Position numbers and translations under genes: made by a program. The notes below the pieces were generated by a model. It saw nothing but the letters and a program-made list of their open reading frames with translations. It ran no database searches and had not been told where the DNA came from. Shown piece by piece: positions 8,941 to 18,560 of a stretch of 64,000 nucleotides of DNA. Within the stretch, counting starts at the first letter, position 1; every line of letters starts with the position of its first letter. Origin of the DNA: Flavobacterium dankookense (GTDB lineage Bacteria; Bacteroidota; Bacteroidia; Flavobacteriales; Flavobacteriaceae); the NCBI RefSeq assembly GCF_004362665.1, contig NZ_SNXR01000002.1, positions 1 to 64,000 of the forward strand. The letters run 5' to 3'.

Positions 8941-9789
8941 ATGAAAAAAATCCTTCTTTGCTTTTTGATAATGACTTTTTCCTCTTGTGATTTGTTCAAG
9001 AAAGAAAAAAAAGCCGAGTCAATTGCCAGAGTTGGAAAAAACTATTTGTATAAAAGTGATATTCAAAATTTAGTTCCTGCTGGAACACCAAAAGCGGATA
9101 GCATTTTGATAGTTAAAAATTTTATTGATAGATGGGCAACTCAAAAATTACTTATTGATGCAGCCGAAAGAAATTTAAGCGAAAGTAAGAAGAATGAATA
9201 TAGTTCGTTAATTAAGCAATATAAAATCGATTTATATACAAAAGCTTATATTGAAGAAATTGTAAAAAGAACTGTCGATACTATTGTTTCTAGCGATGAA
9301 CTGAAGCAATTTTATAAAGAAAACAAAGAGAATTTTAAAACAAACGGAACATTAGTTCGAATGCGATACATCAATATTGCTAAAGACAATCCGAAACTGG
9401 CAACCATCAGAGATAAATTTTTTAACTACAACAAAAAAGATAAAAAGTTTTGGGAAACCTATAGTCTACAGTTCAAAAGTTTTGCATTTAATGATAGTAT
9501 TTGGGTTGGAATGGATCAGGTTTATAATAAATTGCCAATCATAAATCCTGATAATAGAGATGAATATATTCAGCCAGGAAAAAAAATGCAAGTGCTCGAC
9601 AATGAAGATTTGTATTTAATAAAAGTAACCAATGTTATTGATAAAAATCAAATTTCGCCGTTTGAATATATTAAACCAACAGTAAAAGAGATAATTCTAA
9701 ACAAAAGAAAATTAGAATTAATAAAAAAATTTGAAAAAGAAATTACCGATGATGCCATTAAAAATAATGATTATGAAATTTATGAATAG
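8941..9789 (+). CDS. Lipoprotein of the parvulin chaperone operon (SurA N-domain-like)
   Basis: 282 aa. It starts with a lipoprotein signal (MKKILLCFLIMTFSSC; lipobox Cys at residue 16), so it is probably anchored in a membrane facing the periplasm. The rest is helical and charged, and resembles the substrate-binding part of SurA/PpiC proteins (VGKNYLYKSDI, then a DSILIVKNFIDRWATQKLL segment). No complete parvulin rotamase core is visible. The ATG directly follows the previous stop codon, and the 3' end overlaps the next gene, so the three genes are co-transcribed. It probably acts with its neighbours in outer membrane protein folding; the exact role is inferred from position. Confidence 0.75.
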   Translation: MKKILLCFLIMTFSSCDLFKKEKKAESIARVGKNYLYKSDIQNLVPAGTPKADSILIVKNFIDRWATQKLLIDAAERNLSESKKNEYSSLIKQYKIDLYTKAYIEEIVKRTVDTIVSSDELKQFYKENKENFKTNGTLVRMRYINIAKDNPKLATIRDKFFNYNKKDKKFWETYSLQFKSFAFNDSIWVGMDQVYNKLPIINPDNRDEYIQPGKKMQVLDNEDLYLIKVTNVIDKNQISPFEYIKPTVKEIILNKRKLELIKKFEKEITDDAIKNNDYEIYE

Positions 9790-11176
9790 CCGATTGAGTA
9801 TAGTTTTTGCTGCTATTTTTTGCACAACAATTGCAACAAATGCTCAAGAGATTATAAAAGATGTTGAAAAACCAGTGGCGAAAACCATTAGTCCAAAAAA
9901 GCAAAAAGTTGACGGAATCATCGCTACAGTTGGAGATTATACCATACTCGATTCAGATATTGATAAAACATATTTAGAACTTTCAAGTCAAGGAAAATCA
10001 ATAAAAGATATTACACGCTGTCAAATGTTAGGAACGTTGTTGGAAGGTAAACTTTATGCACACCAAGCTATTCAGGATAGTATCGTTATTAGAGATGAAG
10101 AAGTAAAAGAAAAACAAGCAGAGCAAATAGCATACATGGTTGAGCAACTTGGCTCAATGGAAAAAGTGCTACAATATTTCAAAAAAGATACTGAAGATGA
10201 ATTTAGAACAGAGCTTTTTGAGATTATTAAAACCAATAAGTTGACAGCTGAAATGCAACGCAAGATTATTGATGCTGTTGAAATTACTCCAGAAGAAACT
10301 AGAAATTTCTTTAAATCAATTCCACAAAATGATTTGCCGCTTTTTGGTGCCGAAATGGAAGTAGCGCAAATTGTAGTAACTCCAAAAATATCTGATGAAG
10401 AAAAACAAAGAGTAATTGCAAGACTAAAAGAACTAAAAGCAGAAGTTTTGGCAGGTTCAAGTTTTAAAACAAGAGCTGTAATTTATTCTGATGATAGAGG
10501 TTCGGCAGCAAGTGGCGGTTTTTACAAAATTAATAGAAAAACACAATTCGTTAAAGAATTCAAAGATGTGGCATTCTCTTTAAACGAAGGAGAAATTTCA
10601 GAACCATTTGAAACAGAATATGGTTTTCACATCATTATGGTTGAAAAAATTAAAGGACAAGAAGTTGAATTACGTCATATTTTGATGATGCCAAAAGTTT
10701 CTGAACAATCCTTAAAAGAAGCTAAAGAAAAAATCAACCTTATCAAAAAAAGAATTGAAGATGGTGAAATAACTTTTGCTGAAGCTGCTAGAACAATGTC
10801 AGACGAAAAAGAAACTCGTGCCAATGGTGGAATTTTAATTAATCCAAAAACACAAGACACTAAGTTTGAGTTGACAAAAATGGATCCAAGTTTGTATAGC
10901 GAAGTATCAAATTTAAAAAGTGGTGCTATTACTCCAGTGATACTTGATGATGATCCAAGAACCGGAAAAAAATATAAAATAATCACCGTTACAAATAGAA
11001 TTGAAGAGCATACAGCCGATTATTCAAAAGATTATATCAAGATCAAAGATTTAGCATTGCAAGAAAAACAAATCAAAGAAATTGCCAAATGGACTGATGA
11101 AAAAATTAAAGAAACTTACATCAAAATAAATGGTGAATACAGAGATTGTACTTTCATGAATAAATGGATAAAATAA
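9773..11176 (+). CDS. Periplasmic peptidyl-prolyl isomerase, SurA-like, two parvulin domains
   Basis: 467 aa from ATG 9773 (ATG 9782 is also possible); the longer open frame from 9731 would lie further inside the upstream gene and weaken the signal peptide. The signal peptide ends near ATNAQ. A SurA N-terminal domain follows (VDGIIATVGDYTILDSDID...). Two PpiC domains come next: VAQIVVTPK to FGFHIIMVE, and ELRHILMMP to about ITPVILDD. The first domain starts with Gln where a His is usual (AQIVV), while the second has the normal RHILM. The gene overlaps the preceding lipoprotein gene by 17 bp. Its likely job is outer membrane protein biogenesis. Confidence 0.9.
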   Translation: MKFMNSRLSIVFAAIFCTTIATNAQEIIKDVEKPVAKTISPKKQKVDGIIATVGDYTILDSDIDKTYLELSSQGKSIKDITRCQMLGTLLEGKLYAHQAIQDSIVIRDEEVKEKQAEQIAYMVEQLGSMEKVLQYFKKDTEDEFRTELFEIIKTNKLTAEMQRKIIDAVEITPEETRNFFKSIPQNDLPLFGAEMEVAQIVVTPKISDEEKQRVIARLKELKAEVLAGSSFKTRAVIYSDDRGSAASGGFYKINRKTQFVKEFKDVAFSLNEGEISEPFETEYGFHIIMVEKIKGQEVELRHILMMPKVSEQSLKEAKEKINLIKKRIEDGEITFAEAARTMSDEKETRANGGILINPKTQDTKFELTKMDPSLYSEVSNLKSGAITPVILDDDPRTGKKYKIITVTNRIEEHTADYSKDYIKIKDLALQEKQIKEIAKWTDEKIKETYIKINGEYRDCTFMNKWIK

Positions 11177-11234
11177 TAAATAGTATAACTTAGCGTTTTA
11201 GTTTGTCTAAAAACCTAATAATCTAAAATCTACA

Positions 11235-12188
11235 ATGTCTGACGTAACAGCTATAAATAATTTGGTTCAAAAAAGAATTGAACTTAAAAAAGAAATTTCT
11301 AAAATCATTATTGGGCAAGATGTTGTTGTTGACCAAATCTTGCTGAGTATTTTTTCTGGCGGACATGCACTTCTTGTTGGTGTTCCAGGATTAGCAAAAA
11401 CATTGATGGTTAATACTATTGCACAAGCATTAGGCTTAGATTTCAAAAGAATTCAGTTTACACCCGATTTGATGCCATCTGATATTTTAGGAAGTGAAAT
11501 TTTAGATGAAAACAGACAGTTTAAGTTTATTAAAGGACCAATATTTTCTAATATTATTCTTGCTGACGAGATAAACAGAACGCCACCAAAAACTCAAGCT
11601 GCTTTACTTGAAGCCATGCAAGAACGTGCTGTTACAATTGCTGGTCAACATTATAAGTTGTCTTTGCCTTATTTTGTTTTAGCCACTCAAAATCCAATTG
11701 AGCAAGAAGGAACATATCCATTGCCAGAAGCACAATTAGACCGTTTTATGTTTGCTATAAAACTGGATTATCCTTCGTTTTCAGAAGAGGTTGATGTGGT
11801 AAAAAGTACTACTTCTGATGCAAAACCAACTATAAATGCATTGTTTACAGCTCAAGAGATAATAGATTTTCAACATTTACTTCGTCGTATTCCTGTAGCT
11901 GATAATGTTATTGAATATGCTGTAACCTTAGTTAGTAAAACACGTCCAAACAATCCACTCTCTAACGATTATGTGAAAAATTATTTAGATTGGGGTGCAG
12001 GACCAAGAGCTTCACAAAATTTAATTTTGGCAGCCAAAGCAAATGCGGCTTTCAACGGAAAGTTTTCACCAGATATTGAAGATGTAAAAGCAGTTGCAAC
12101 TGGGATTTTGCGTCATAGAATAATTAAAAACTACAAGGCTGATGCTGAAGGAATTACCGAAGAAATGATTATTGATAAGTTGTTATAA
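11235..12188 (+). CDS. MoxR-family AAA ATPase
   Basis: 317 aa, typical length. Walker A is GVPGLAKT (49-56) and Walker B is ILADEINR (about 108-115), followed by TPPKTQAALLEAMQE and a sensor segment LATQNPIEQEGTYPLPEAQLDRF, the signature of MoxR proteins. These ATPases act as chaperones that help insert cofactors or metals into partner proteins, often with DUF58 and VWA proteins. No such partners lie downstream here; the next gene is a broken membrane protein. The gap of 58 bp to the chaperone operon may allow read-through. Confidence 0.93.
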   Translation: MSDVTAINNLVQKRIELKKEISKIIIGQDVVVDQILLSIFSGGHALLVGVPGLAKTLMVNTIAQALGLDFKRIQFTPDLMPSDILGSEILDENRQFKFIKGPIFSNIILADEINRTPPKTQAALLEAMQERAVTIAGQHYKLSLPYFVLATQNPIEQEGTYPLPEAQLDRFMFAIKLDYPSFSEEVDVVKSTTSDAKPTINALFTAQEIIDFQHLLRRIPVADNVIEYAVTLVSKTRPNNPLSNDYVKNYLDWGAGPRASQNLILAAKANAAFNGKFSPDIEDVKAVATGILRHRIIKNYKADAEGITEEMIIDKLL

Positions 12189-12231
12189 TAATTTCTATTT
12201 TTTTGCGTTTTCCGTTTAAAATAATTGGATT

Positions 12232-12580
12232 GTGAAAAGATATTTATTCCTTTTACCTGAGCTTACTCTTCTTGGCTTGAGTTGTTATTGGTTTTTAGAC
12301 AATTTTATTGGAACAAAACACTTCATTCATTTGCTTTTGAGTATTTGTTATACTGTTATTTCAAGTTTTTTTTCAAAATAAATATGTTGTTTTTTTGATA
12401 GCTACTTTCATTTCCTTATTTTCAATATACATGTTTTTTGCAGTAATATCTGAATTTAAGGATTTTCCTGTGGCTACATCAGAAGCATTTCAATTGCTCG
12501 GTTTTGGATTGTTTTTATGTGTCATAGGTTTTGGTACATCAATTACTCTGTTTTATAAATTTCTACCTAATTTTTTTTAA
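12232..12580 (+). pseudogene. Small multi-pass membrane protein split by a frameshift in a T8 tract
   Basis: A frame from GTG 12232 encodes KRYLFLLPELTLLGLS... and stops at 12379-12381 just after eight T (12366-12373). If one T is removed, the frame runs without a break through FFQNKYVVFLIATFISLF to the stop at 12578-12580, giving about 115 aa with roughly four hydrophobic helices. The downstream half is open by itself but has only a TTG start (12395) in the middle of a helix. The family is unknown. A real inactivating mutation, a phase-variable tract and a sequencing error all remain possible. Confidence 0.6.
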
Positions 12581-12629
12581 CACAGTACCCAGATATTGTC
12601 TATTTTAGTGCCATAAAATTGACAAATAG

Positions 12630-13745
12630 ATGAGTTCTAACCCAGAAAGTTCAAGAATTTTTGGTCTCGATTTAATGAGAGCATCAGCTTTGATGTTGGT
12701 CATGAGTTCTCATACACTATGGATATATCCACCTAATGACTCCGTTTTCACCTATTTTTTTCGCTTAGTAGGATTTCTTGGAGTTGAAATGTTTTTTGTT
12801 TTAAGTGGTTTTTTGATTGGAACCATTTTTTATAAACTTTACATTCAAGATGATTTTACCTTCAAAGAGGTTCTTTATTTTTTAAAAAGAAGATGGTTTA
12901 GAACGCTGCCCAATTATTATTTATATTTAATTCTAAATGTAATTGTAGCTATTATTATTGGTTATTCTTATGCTGATATTTGGAAATATATATTTTTTAT
13001 ACAAAATTTCGCATCTCAAATGCCAGCTATATATCCAGAAGCATGGAGTCTGTCTGTTGAGGAATATACCTATTTAATTTTGCCTTTTTCAGTATATTTA
13101 GTTACTATTTTCTTCAAACCCAAAAATAAAAAATACACTTTTTTAACGATAATAATTTCACTTATACTAGTATTTATATTAACCAAATGGTTTTACAATA
13201 TAACTACAACCAATATTTCATTGAACCAATGGAATGTTTCTTTAAAAAATGTTGTTATCTATAGAATTGATGCAATTCTTTATGGTGTTTTGATTAGTTG
13301 GTTAATGATTAACTGCAATGATTTTATGATCAAATACAAAAATTATTTTGTGTTTTTTGCTCTTTTTCTTTTGTTCATAGTAAATATTGTTTTAGGGTAT
13401 TTTGGAGTGTCTATTGAAAAAAATCCAACTTTTTGGAATGTCTTCTATTTACCTATGTCATCGATAACAATGTCATTCTTTTTACCTTTTTTATCACAGT
13501 GGAAAAGTACAAAATTACCATTCAAAAGAATAATAGTTATCTTGAGTTTAATTTCTTATTCCTTTTACTTGATTCATTACAGTATTGTGATGCAATTGAT
13601 GAAACACTTTATAAAAACGGATTATTTTCAATTGTATGAATATCATCTTTTCACTTTAAGTTTCTTGATAATTAGTCTAAGTTTATCGTACTTAAATTAT
13701 AAATATTTTGAAAAACCAATGATGAATTTAAGAGATAAATTTTAA
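12630..13745 (+). CDS. Acyltransferase 3 family membrane protein (OafA/NodX-like)
   Basis: 371 aa with about ten hydrophobic segments. The N-terminal LDLMRASALMLVMSSH carries the R and H conserved in this family. FFVLSGFLIG and EAWSLSVEEYTYLILP are further family motifs. These integral membrane enzymes move acetyl or other acyl groups from the cytoplasm onto cell-surface sugars such as lipopolysaccharide or capsule. The substrate cannot be told. No glycan genes are next to it. Start ATG 12630 gives the expected N-terminus. Confidence 0.9.
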   Translation: MSSNPESSRIFGLDLMRASALMLVMSSHTLWIYPPNDSVFTYFFRLVGFLGVEMFFVLSGFLIGTIFYKLYIQDDFTFKEVLYFLKRRWFRTLPNYYLYLILNVIVAIIIGYSYADIWKYIFFIQNFASQMPAIYPEAWSLSVEEYTYLILPFSVYLVTIFFKPKNKKYTFLTIIISLILVFILTKWFYNITTTNISLNQWNVSLKNVVIYRIDAILYGVLISWLMINCNDFMIKYKNYFVFFALFLLFIVNIVLGYFGVSIEKNPTFWNVFYLPMSSITMSFFLPFLSQWKSTKLPFKRIIVILSLISYSFYLIHYSIVMQLMKHFIKTDYFQLYEYHLFTLSFLIISLSLSYLNYKYFEKPMMNLRDKF

Positions 13746-13874
13746 TTAAAATCATTTTTCCTAATTTTAATTATATATTTAGCATTATTGCGGTGTGTAT
13801 TTTGTTATTTTCGTAATAATCTTTAATAAAACAATATATTTTTCTGTTTTTTTTAAAATAAAATAACGTTTTCG

Positions 13875-13882
13875 TAAATTTG
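13875..13882 (+). promoter_or_regulatory. -7 promoter element of the aconitase gene
   Basis: TAAATTTG matches TAnnTTTG; the position 19-23 nt upstream is T-rich without a clear TTTG. The predicted transcript start is near 13887, about 25 nt before the ATG at 13912. Confidence 0.6.
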
Positions 13883-13911
13883 CACCGCAAACAATTTAAC
13901 CTTAAAGATAT

Positions 13912-16173
13912 ATGGCTTTTGATATTGAAATGATTAAAAAAGTTTACGGAACTATGGCAGAACGTGTGGATAAAGCGCGCGAATTAGTTGGTCGTCCGTT
14001 AACACTTTCAGAAAAGATTTTATATTCTCACTTATGGGAAGGAACGCCTTCTCAATCTTTTACAAGAGGAAAAGATTACGTAGATTTTGCTCCAGATAGA
14101 GTTGCTTGTCAAGATGCAACAGCTCAAATGGCATTGTTGCAATTCATGCACGCAGGAAAAAAGACAGTTGCTGTTCCAACAACAGTTCACTGTGATCACT
14201 TAATCCAGGCTAAAGTTGGTGCAACTACCGATTTAGCTGTAGCAAATTCTCAATCTAAAGAAGTTTTTGATTTCCTTTCTTCAGTTTCTAATAAATATGG
14301 AATTGGTTTCTGGAAACCAGGTTCAGGAATTATTCACCAAATCGTTTTAGAAAATTACGCATTTCCAGGTGGAATGATGATTGGTACCGATTCTCATACA
14401 GTAAATGCTGGTGGTTTAGGTATGTTAGCTATTGGTGTTGGTGGTGCTGACGCTGTAGATGTTATGTCTGGGATGTCATGGGAATTGAAATTTCCAAAAC
14501 TTATCGGAGTAAAATTGACTGGTAAATTAAACGGTTGGTCAGCTCCAAAAGACGTAATTCTAAAAGTTGCCGATATCCTTACTGTAAAAGGCGGTACAGG
14601 TGCTATCGTAGAATATTTTGGCGAAGGCGCAATAAATATGTCATGTACTGGTAAAGGAACAATTTGTAACATGGGTGCCGAAATTGGAGCAACTACTTCC
14701 ACTTTCGGATACGATGATTCAATGAGAAGATATTTAGCAGCAACTGGTCGTCAAGATGTTGTTGATGCTGCCGATAAAGTTGCCGATTATTTAACAGGTG
14801 ATGCTGAGGTTTATGCTAATCCGAGTCAGTATTTTGATGAGTTAATCGAAATCAATTTATCAGAATTAGAACCACACATTAATGGTCCGTTTACTCCAGA
14901 TAGAGGAACGCCTGTTTCTAAAATGAAAGAAGAAGCTGCTAGAAATGGTTGGCCTCTAAAAGTAGAATGGGGTTTAATTGGTTCTTGTACTAACTCATCT
15001 TACGAAGATATGGCGCGTGCTGCATCAATTGTAGAACAAGCGGTTGCTCACGGAATTACTCCAAAAGCTGAATTCGGAATCAATCCAGGTTCTGAGCAAA
15101 TTCGTTACACTATTGAAAGAGACGGAATTATTGCTACTTTCGAAAAAATGGGAACTAAAGTATTTACCAATGCTTGCGGACCATGTATCGGACAATGGGA
15201 TAGAGCTGGAGCAGATAAAGAAGAAAAAAATACTATCGTACATTCGTTTAACAGAAATTTCTCTAAACGTGCTGATGGAAATCCAAATACTCACGCCTTT
15301 GTAACTTCTCCAGAAATGGTAGCTGCATTAGCAATTTCAGGAGATTTATCGTTCAACCCAATTACAGATACATTGTTAAACGATAACGGTGAAGCTGTAA
15401 AATTAAATCCGCCAACTGGTGATGAACTTCCTAAAAGAGGATTTGATGTTGAAGATGCAGGTTTTCAAGCTCCAGCCGCAGATGGAAGTAGTGTTGAAGT
15501 AGTGGTTTCTCCAACGTCTGATAGATTACAACTTTTAGCTCCATTTGATGCTTGGGATGGACAAAATATTACTGGTGCAAAATTGCTTATTAAAGCGTTC
15601 GGAAAATGTACTACTGACCACATTTCTATGGCTGGACCATGGTTGCGTTTCCGCGGACATTTAGATAATATTTCAAATAACATGTTGATTGGAGCTGTAA
15701 ATGCTTTTAACCAAGAAGCTAATAAAGTTAAAAATCAATTAACTGGAGAATATGCTGCTGTTCCTGCTGTTGCAAGAGCTTATAAAGCTGCTGGTGTTCC
15801 TTCAATAGTTGTTGGTGATCAAAACTATGGTGAAGGTTCTTCAAGAGAGCACGCTGCAATGGAACCGCGTTTCTTGGGTGTGAAAGCGGTTTTGGTAAAA
15901 TCATTTGCTCGTATTCACGAAACAAATTTGAAAAAACAAGGTATGTTAGCGTTAACTTTTGCTAACGAAGCTGATTATGACAAAATCAAAGAAGACGATA
16001 CTATTAACTTCTTAGATTTAAAAGAATTTGCTCCTGGAAAACCATTATCATTAGAATTCGTTCATGCTGATGGTTCGAAAGATATAATTTTAGCAAATCA
16101 TACTTACAACGAAAGTCAAATTGGTTGGTTTGTTGCTGGTTCTGCTTTGAACTTAATTGCTGCTAATGCATAA
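13912..16173 (+). CDS. acn: Aconitate hydratase (mitochondrial-type aconitase)
   Basis: 753 aa. It converts citrate to isocitrate in the TCA cycle using a [4Fe-4S] cluster. Cluster ligands are visible in GSCTNSS and [10 protein letters not shown]. The swivel domain carries [16 protein letters not shown]. The start ([14 protein letters not shown]) and length match the mitochondrial-type family found in Bacteroidota rather than bacterial AcnB. The gene is monocistronic, with its own promoter and a strong terminator. Confidence 0.95.
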   Translation: MAFDIEMIKKVYGTMAERVDKARELVGRPLTLSEKILYSHLWEGTPSQSFTRGKDYVDFAPDRVACQDATAQMALLQFMHAGKKTVAVPTTVHCDHLIQAKVGATTDLAVANSQSKEVFDFLSSVSNKYGIGFWKPGSGIIHQIVLENYAFPGGMMIGTDSHTVNAGGLGMLAIGVGGADAVDVMSGMSWELKFPKLIGVKLTGKLNGWSAPKDVILKVADILTVKGGTGAIVEYFGEGAINMSCTGKGTICNMGAEIGATTSTFGYDDSMRRYLAATGRQDVVDAADKVADYLTGDAEVYANPSQYFDELIEINLSELEPHINGPFTPDRGTPVSKMKEEAARNGWPLKVEWGLIGSCTNSSYEDMARAASIVEQAVAHGITPKAEFGINPGSEQIRYTIERDGIIATFEKMGTKVFTNACGPCIGQWDRAGADKEEKNTIVHSFNRNFSKRADGNPNTHAFVTSPEMVAALAISGDLSFNPITDTLLNDNGEAVKLNPPTGDELPKRGFDVEDAGFQAPAADGSSVEVVVSPTSDRLQLLAPFDAWDGQNITGAKLLIKAFGKCTTDHISMAGPWLRFRGHLDNISNNMLIGAVNAFNQEANKVKNQLTGEYAAVPAVARAYKAAGVPSIVVGDQNYGEGSSREHAAMEPRFLGVKAVLVKSFARIHETNLKKQGMLALTFANEADYDKIKEDDTINFLDLKEFAPGKPLSLEFVHADGSKDIILANHTYNESQIGWFVAGSALNLIAANA

Positions 16174-16197
16174 GTTTTTGCTAAACAATATATTATA

Positions 16198-16231
16198 TAA
16201 AAAACGCTCCAATTATTGGAGCGTTTTTTAT
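16198..16231. terminator. Terminator between aconitase and the convergent small gene
   Basis: Perfect 12-bp stem AAAACGCTCCAA (16201-16212) and TTGGAGCGTTTT (16216-16227) with a TTA loop. The plus strand has a run of six T; the minus strand has TTTT and A+T-rich sequence, so it may work both ways. Confidence 0.9.
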
Positions 16232-16233
16232 TA

Positions 16234-16641
16234 TTAATCACTATCAGCAATTGCTGTTGAAATTATTGGATTATTTGGATTTCTATACAATTCTGTTAGT
16301 CCTGATTTCCAATCGACTTTTTCATAAAAAAATTCAATCGAAGTTAGCGTATCTTTCTTTTTGATAATACAGTTTCCGGTAACATTTGCTTCATCACCAA
16401 TTATTGTATAGACTTTATCGCTTTCTAATTTGTTTTCTGCGTAAAGCAAATATATTTTTTGGGCAATTTCTTGTCTAATATCCAATTTAGCATTGAACGT
16501 ACTTACTATAACAGTACTTTTTTTAGTCTTGACAATGTATTCAATTCCGTCTTGACCATAGTTGTAAGTATCAAAAACTTTTTTCTCTTGGGCAAATATT
16601 ACTTGACAAAGTAATAGAATGCCAATGAATAAATTTTTCAT
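16234..16641 (-). CDS. Small secreted protein of unknown function, copy A
   Basis: 135 aa from ATG 16641 (the longer frame lacks a sensible N-terminus). The signal peptide MKNLFIGILLLCQVIFAQ is followed by a compact domain with EKKVFDTYNYGQDGIEYI, STFNAKLDIRQEIAQKIY, LYAENKLES, ANVTGNC and EFFYEKVDWKSGL. I do not recognise the family. A clear paralogue lies 11 kb away (27942-28316), sharing STFNAK, LYAENKLE, VTGNC and FYEK. This copy has a longer C-terminus (NPNNPIISTAIADSD). It probably acts in the periplasm. It converges on aconitase across a shared terminator, and a -7 element lies at 16698-16705. Confidence 0.75.
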   Translation of the reverse strand: MKNLFIGILLLCQVIFAQEKKVFDTYNYGQDGIEYIVKTKKSTVIVSTFNAKLDIRQEIAQKIYLLYAENKLESDKVYTIIGDEANVTGNCIIKKKDTLTSIEFFYEKVDWKSGLTELYRNPNNPIISTAIADSD

Positions 16642-16697
16642 TAGTAGGTATTTTAATTTGGGGCAATACAAAGTAAAAGAAAAAAAATGAAATAAAA

Positions 16698-16705
16698 CAA
16701 AAATA
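16698..16705 (-). promoter_or_regulatory. Candidate -7 element of secreted protein copy A
   Basis: The minus strand reads TATTTTTG (TAnnTTTG), 57 bp upstream of the ATG at 16641. The surrounding region is partly conserved upstream of the paralogue at 27942-28316. Confidence 0.45.
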
Positions 16706-16848
16706 TTTAATATAAAAACTTACTTTTTTAATTAAAAACAGTTTTTAATCTGTATTTTTTTGACTTTAATCGATTTTATGATTGATGAATTTATAGTTTA
16801 CTTAATCAATTTGTGGTATGAAATAGTTACTATTTCTAAATAGTTAAT

Positions 16849-16862
16849 ATGATAATTATCAT
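16849..16862. promoter_or_regulatory. Fnr-type operator (ATGAT-AATT-ATCAT) of hemN
   Basis: A perfect 14-bp palindrome whose core TGAT-N4-ATCA matches the core of the Fnr box TTGAT-N4-ATCAA. Its centre is 36.5 nt upstream of the last G of the -7 element at 16885-16892, which places it near -41.5, the classic position for an activator touching RNA polymerase. The same palindrome and distance occur at the ccoS and ccoI promoters. Confidence 0.8.
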
Positions 16863-16884
16863 TTTGTATGGAATTGAGATAGTC

Positions 16885-16892
16885 TAATTTTG
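16885..16892 (+). promoter_or_regulatory. -7 promoter element of hemN
   Basis: TAATTTTG (TAnnTTTG) with TTTG 18 nt upstream (16863-16866), which partly overlaps the Fnr-type operator's downstream edge. The predicted transcript start is near 16897, 15 nt before the ATG. Confidence 0.7.
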
Positions 16893-16911
16893 AAAATTAA
16901 ATTTCAATTTT

Positions 16912-18276
16912 ATGTCAGCTTCTTTAATCCAAAAATACAATGTTCCTGGACCAAGATATACCAGTTATCCAACTGTACCTTATTGGGATGAACAGACTTT
17001 TTCATATCAAATTTGGAAAGATACATTGAAGAAATCTTTTTCAGAAAGTAATGCCAAAGAAGGAATTAGTTTATACATTCATTTACCTTTTTGCGAAAGC
17101 ATGTGTACTTTTTGTGGATGTCATAAACGAATAACAAAAAATCACAGTGTAGAACATCCTTATATTGAAGCTCTTTTGAAAGAGTGGTATTTATACTGCC
17201 AGTTGTTTGATGAAAAACCAATTATTAAAGAAATTCATCTTGGTGGCGGAACACCAACTTTTTTTTCAATAAAAAATTTAGAAGATTTGATTAATGGGAT
17301 TTTTACTAGTGCAAAAAAAGCGACATCTTATGAATTTAGTTTTGAAGGACATCCAAACAATACGACAAGAGAACATTTGCAAAAACTATATGATTTAGGT
17401 TTTAGAAGAGTAAGTTTTGGTGTTCAAGATTATTCTGAAACAGTCCAAAAAGCGATACATCGAGTTCAACCTTTTCACAACGTAGCAAAAGTAACACTTC
17501 AAGCACGTGAAATTGGGTATACATCAATTGGGCACGATATTATTTTTGGATTACCATTTCAAGAAATTGAAGATATAGTTGATACCATAGAAAAAACAAA
17601 ATCACTACAACCAGATCGATTAGCGTTTTATAGTTATGCACATGTTCCTTGGATAAAAGGGAATGGGCAACGAGGATTTAAAGATGAAGATGTTCCAAAA
17701 GATGAAAAAAAGCGAATGTTCTATGAAGTTGGAAAAAAAATATTGCGTGAAAAAGGATATTATGAAATTGGGATGGATCATTTTGCACTTGAAACAGATA
17801 GTTTATACCAATCGTTTGAAAATGGAAGTTTGCATCGAAATTTTATGGGTTATAGTTCTTCAAAAACGCAACTTATGATTGGATTAGGTGTTTCGTCTAT
17901 TAGTGATAGTTGGTATAGTTTTGCTCAAAATGAAAAAAATATTGAAGATTATTATCAGCTTTTGGAATGGAATAAATTACCAGTTGTAAAAGGACATTTT
18001 TTAACCAATGAAGATTTAATCATTAGAAAACATATTTTAAATTTAATGTGCCAATTTGAAACTTCTTGGGAAAATACTTCAGCTTATTTTGAAGAACTTC
18101 CGGATGTCATTATTCAATTGCAAGAAATGCAAGACGATGGTTTACTGACTATTGAAGATAAAACAATTCGAATTCATGAAAAAGGTAAACCATTTATTAG
18201 AAATATCTGCATGGCTTTTGATTTACGATTAAAGCGAAAAATTCCTGAAAATCAATTATTTTCAATGACGATTTAA
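16912..18276 (+). CDS. hemN: Oxygen-independent coproporphyrinogen III oxidase
   Basis: 454 aa, normal for HemN. This radical-SAM enzyme turns coproporphyrinogen III into protoporphyrinogen IX without oxygen, for haem synthesis. The cluster motif is C61-x3-C65-x2-C68 (PFCESMCTFCGC), followed by LGGGTPTFF and the HemN-specific QDYSETVQKAIHR. The N-terminal YNVPGPRYTSYP is also typical and separates it from HemW. The gene stands alone between a conserved Fnr-type promoter and a bidirectional terminator. This fits induction when oxygen is low. Confidence 0.96.
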   Translation: MSASLIQKYNVPGPRYTSYPTVPYWDEQTFSYQIWKDTLKKSFSESNAKEGISLYIHLPFCESMCTFCGCHKRITKNHSVEHPYIEALLKEWYLYCQLFDEKPIIKEIHLGGGTPTFFSIKNLEDLINGIFTSAKKATSYEFSFEGHPNNTTREHLQKLYDLGFRRVSFGVQDYSETVQKAIHRVQPFHNVAKVTLQAREIGYTSIGHDIIFGLPFQEIEDIVDTIEKTKSLQPDRLAFYSYAHVPWIKGNGQRGFKDEDVPKDEKKRMFYEVGKKILREKGYYEIGMDHFALETDSLYQSFENGSLHRNFMGYSSSKTQLMIGLGVSSISDSWYSFAQNEKNIEDYYQLLEWNKLPVVKGHFLTNEDLIIRKHILNLMCQFETSWENTSAYFEELPDVIIQLQEMQDDGLLTIEDKTIRIHEKGKPFIRNICMAFDLRLKRKIPENQLFSMTI

Positions 18277-18282
18277 AACAAA

Positions 18283-18312
18283 AAAAATCACGATTTTCGT
18301 GATTTTTTTTGT
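18283..18312. terminator. Bidirectional terminator between hemN and the cco operon
   Basis: Stem AATCACGA (18286-18293) and TCGTGATT (18297-18304) with a TTT loop, flanked by A7 on the left and T7 on the right. It can end both hemN (plus) and ydcH (minus). Confidence 0.85.
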
Positions 18313-18313
18313 T

Positions 18314-18544
18314 TTACTTTTTTAAGTAAGTATAAATTTCATCTTTCAAATGTAGCATTTTTACCTTAATTTCTTTGAATGCTTCGTCGGTCATAATTTC
18401 TATGCCTTTATTAATACGAAGAATTTGATGTTCTATTTCATCATATTCTTCAAATAATTTTTTGAAGTGATTGTTCTCAATTTTTAGTTGATGAATTTTG
18501 TCTTGATATTCGGGGAATTCATGTAGTAAATCGTGTTTTTCCAT
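18314..18544 (-). CDS. YdcH family (DUF465) small helical protein
   Basis: 76 aa from ATG 18544; the longer frame would overlap the upstream gene and add non-conserved sequence. The protein is charged and almost entirely helical, with the family start EKHDLLHEFPEY and KIHQLKxxNxHF, then a second helix ending DEIYTYLKK. The function of the family is not known. It is the last gene of the cco operon, 16 bp after the SafE-like gene, and ends at the shared terminator. Its place in the operon may be incidental. Confidence 0.85.
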   Translation of the reverse strand: MEKHDLLHEFPEYQDKIHQLKIENNHFKKLFEEYDEIEHQILRINKGIEIMTDEAFKEIKVKMLHLKDEIYTYLKK

Positions 18545-18560
18545 AATTGTAAATTTAGAA

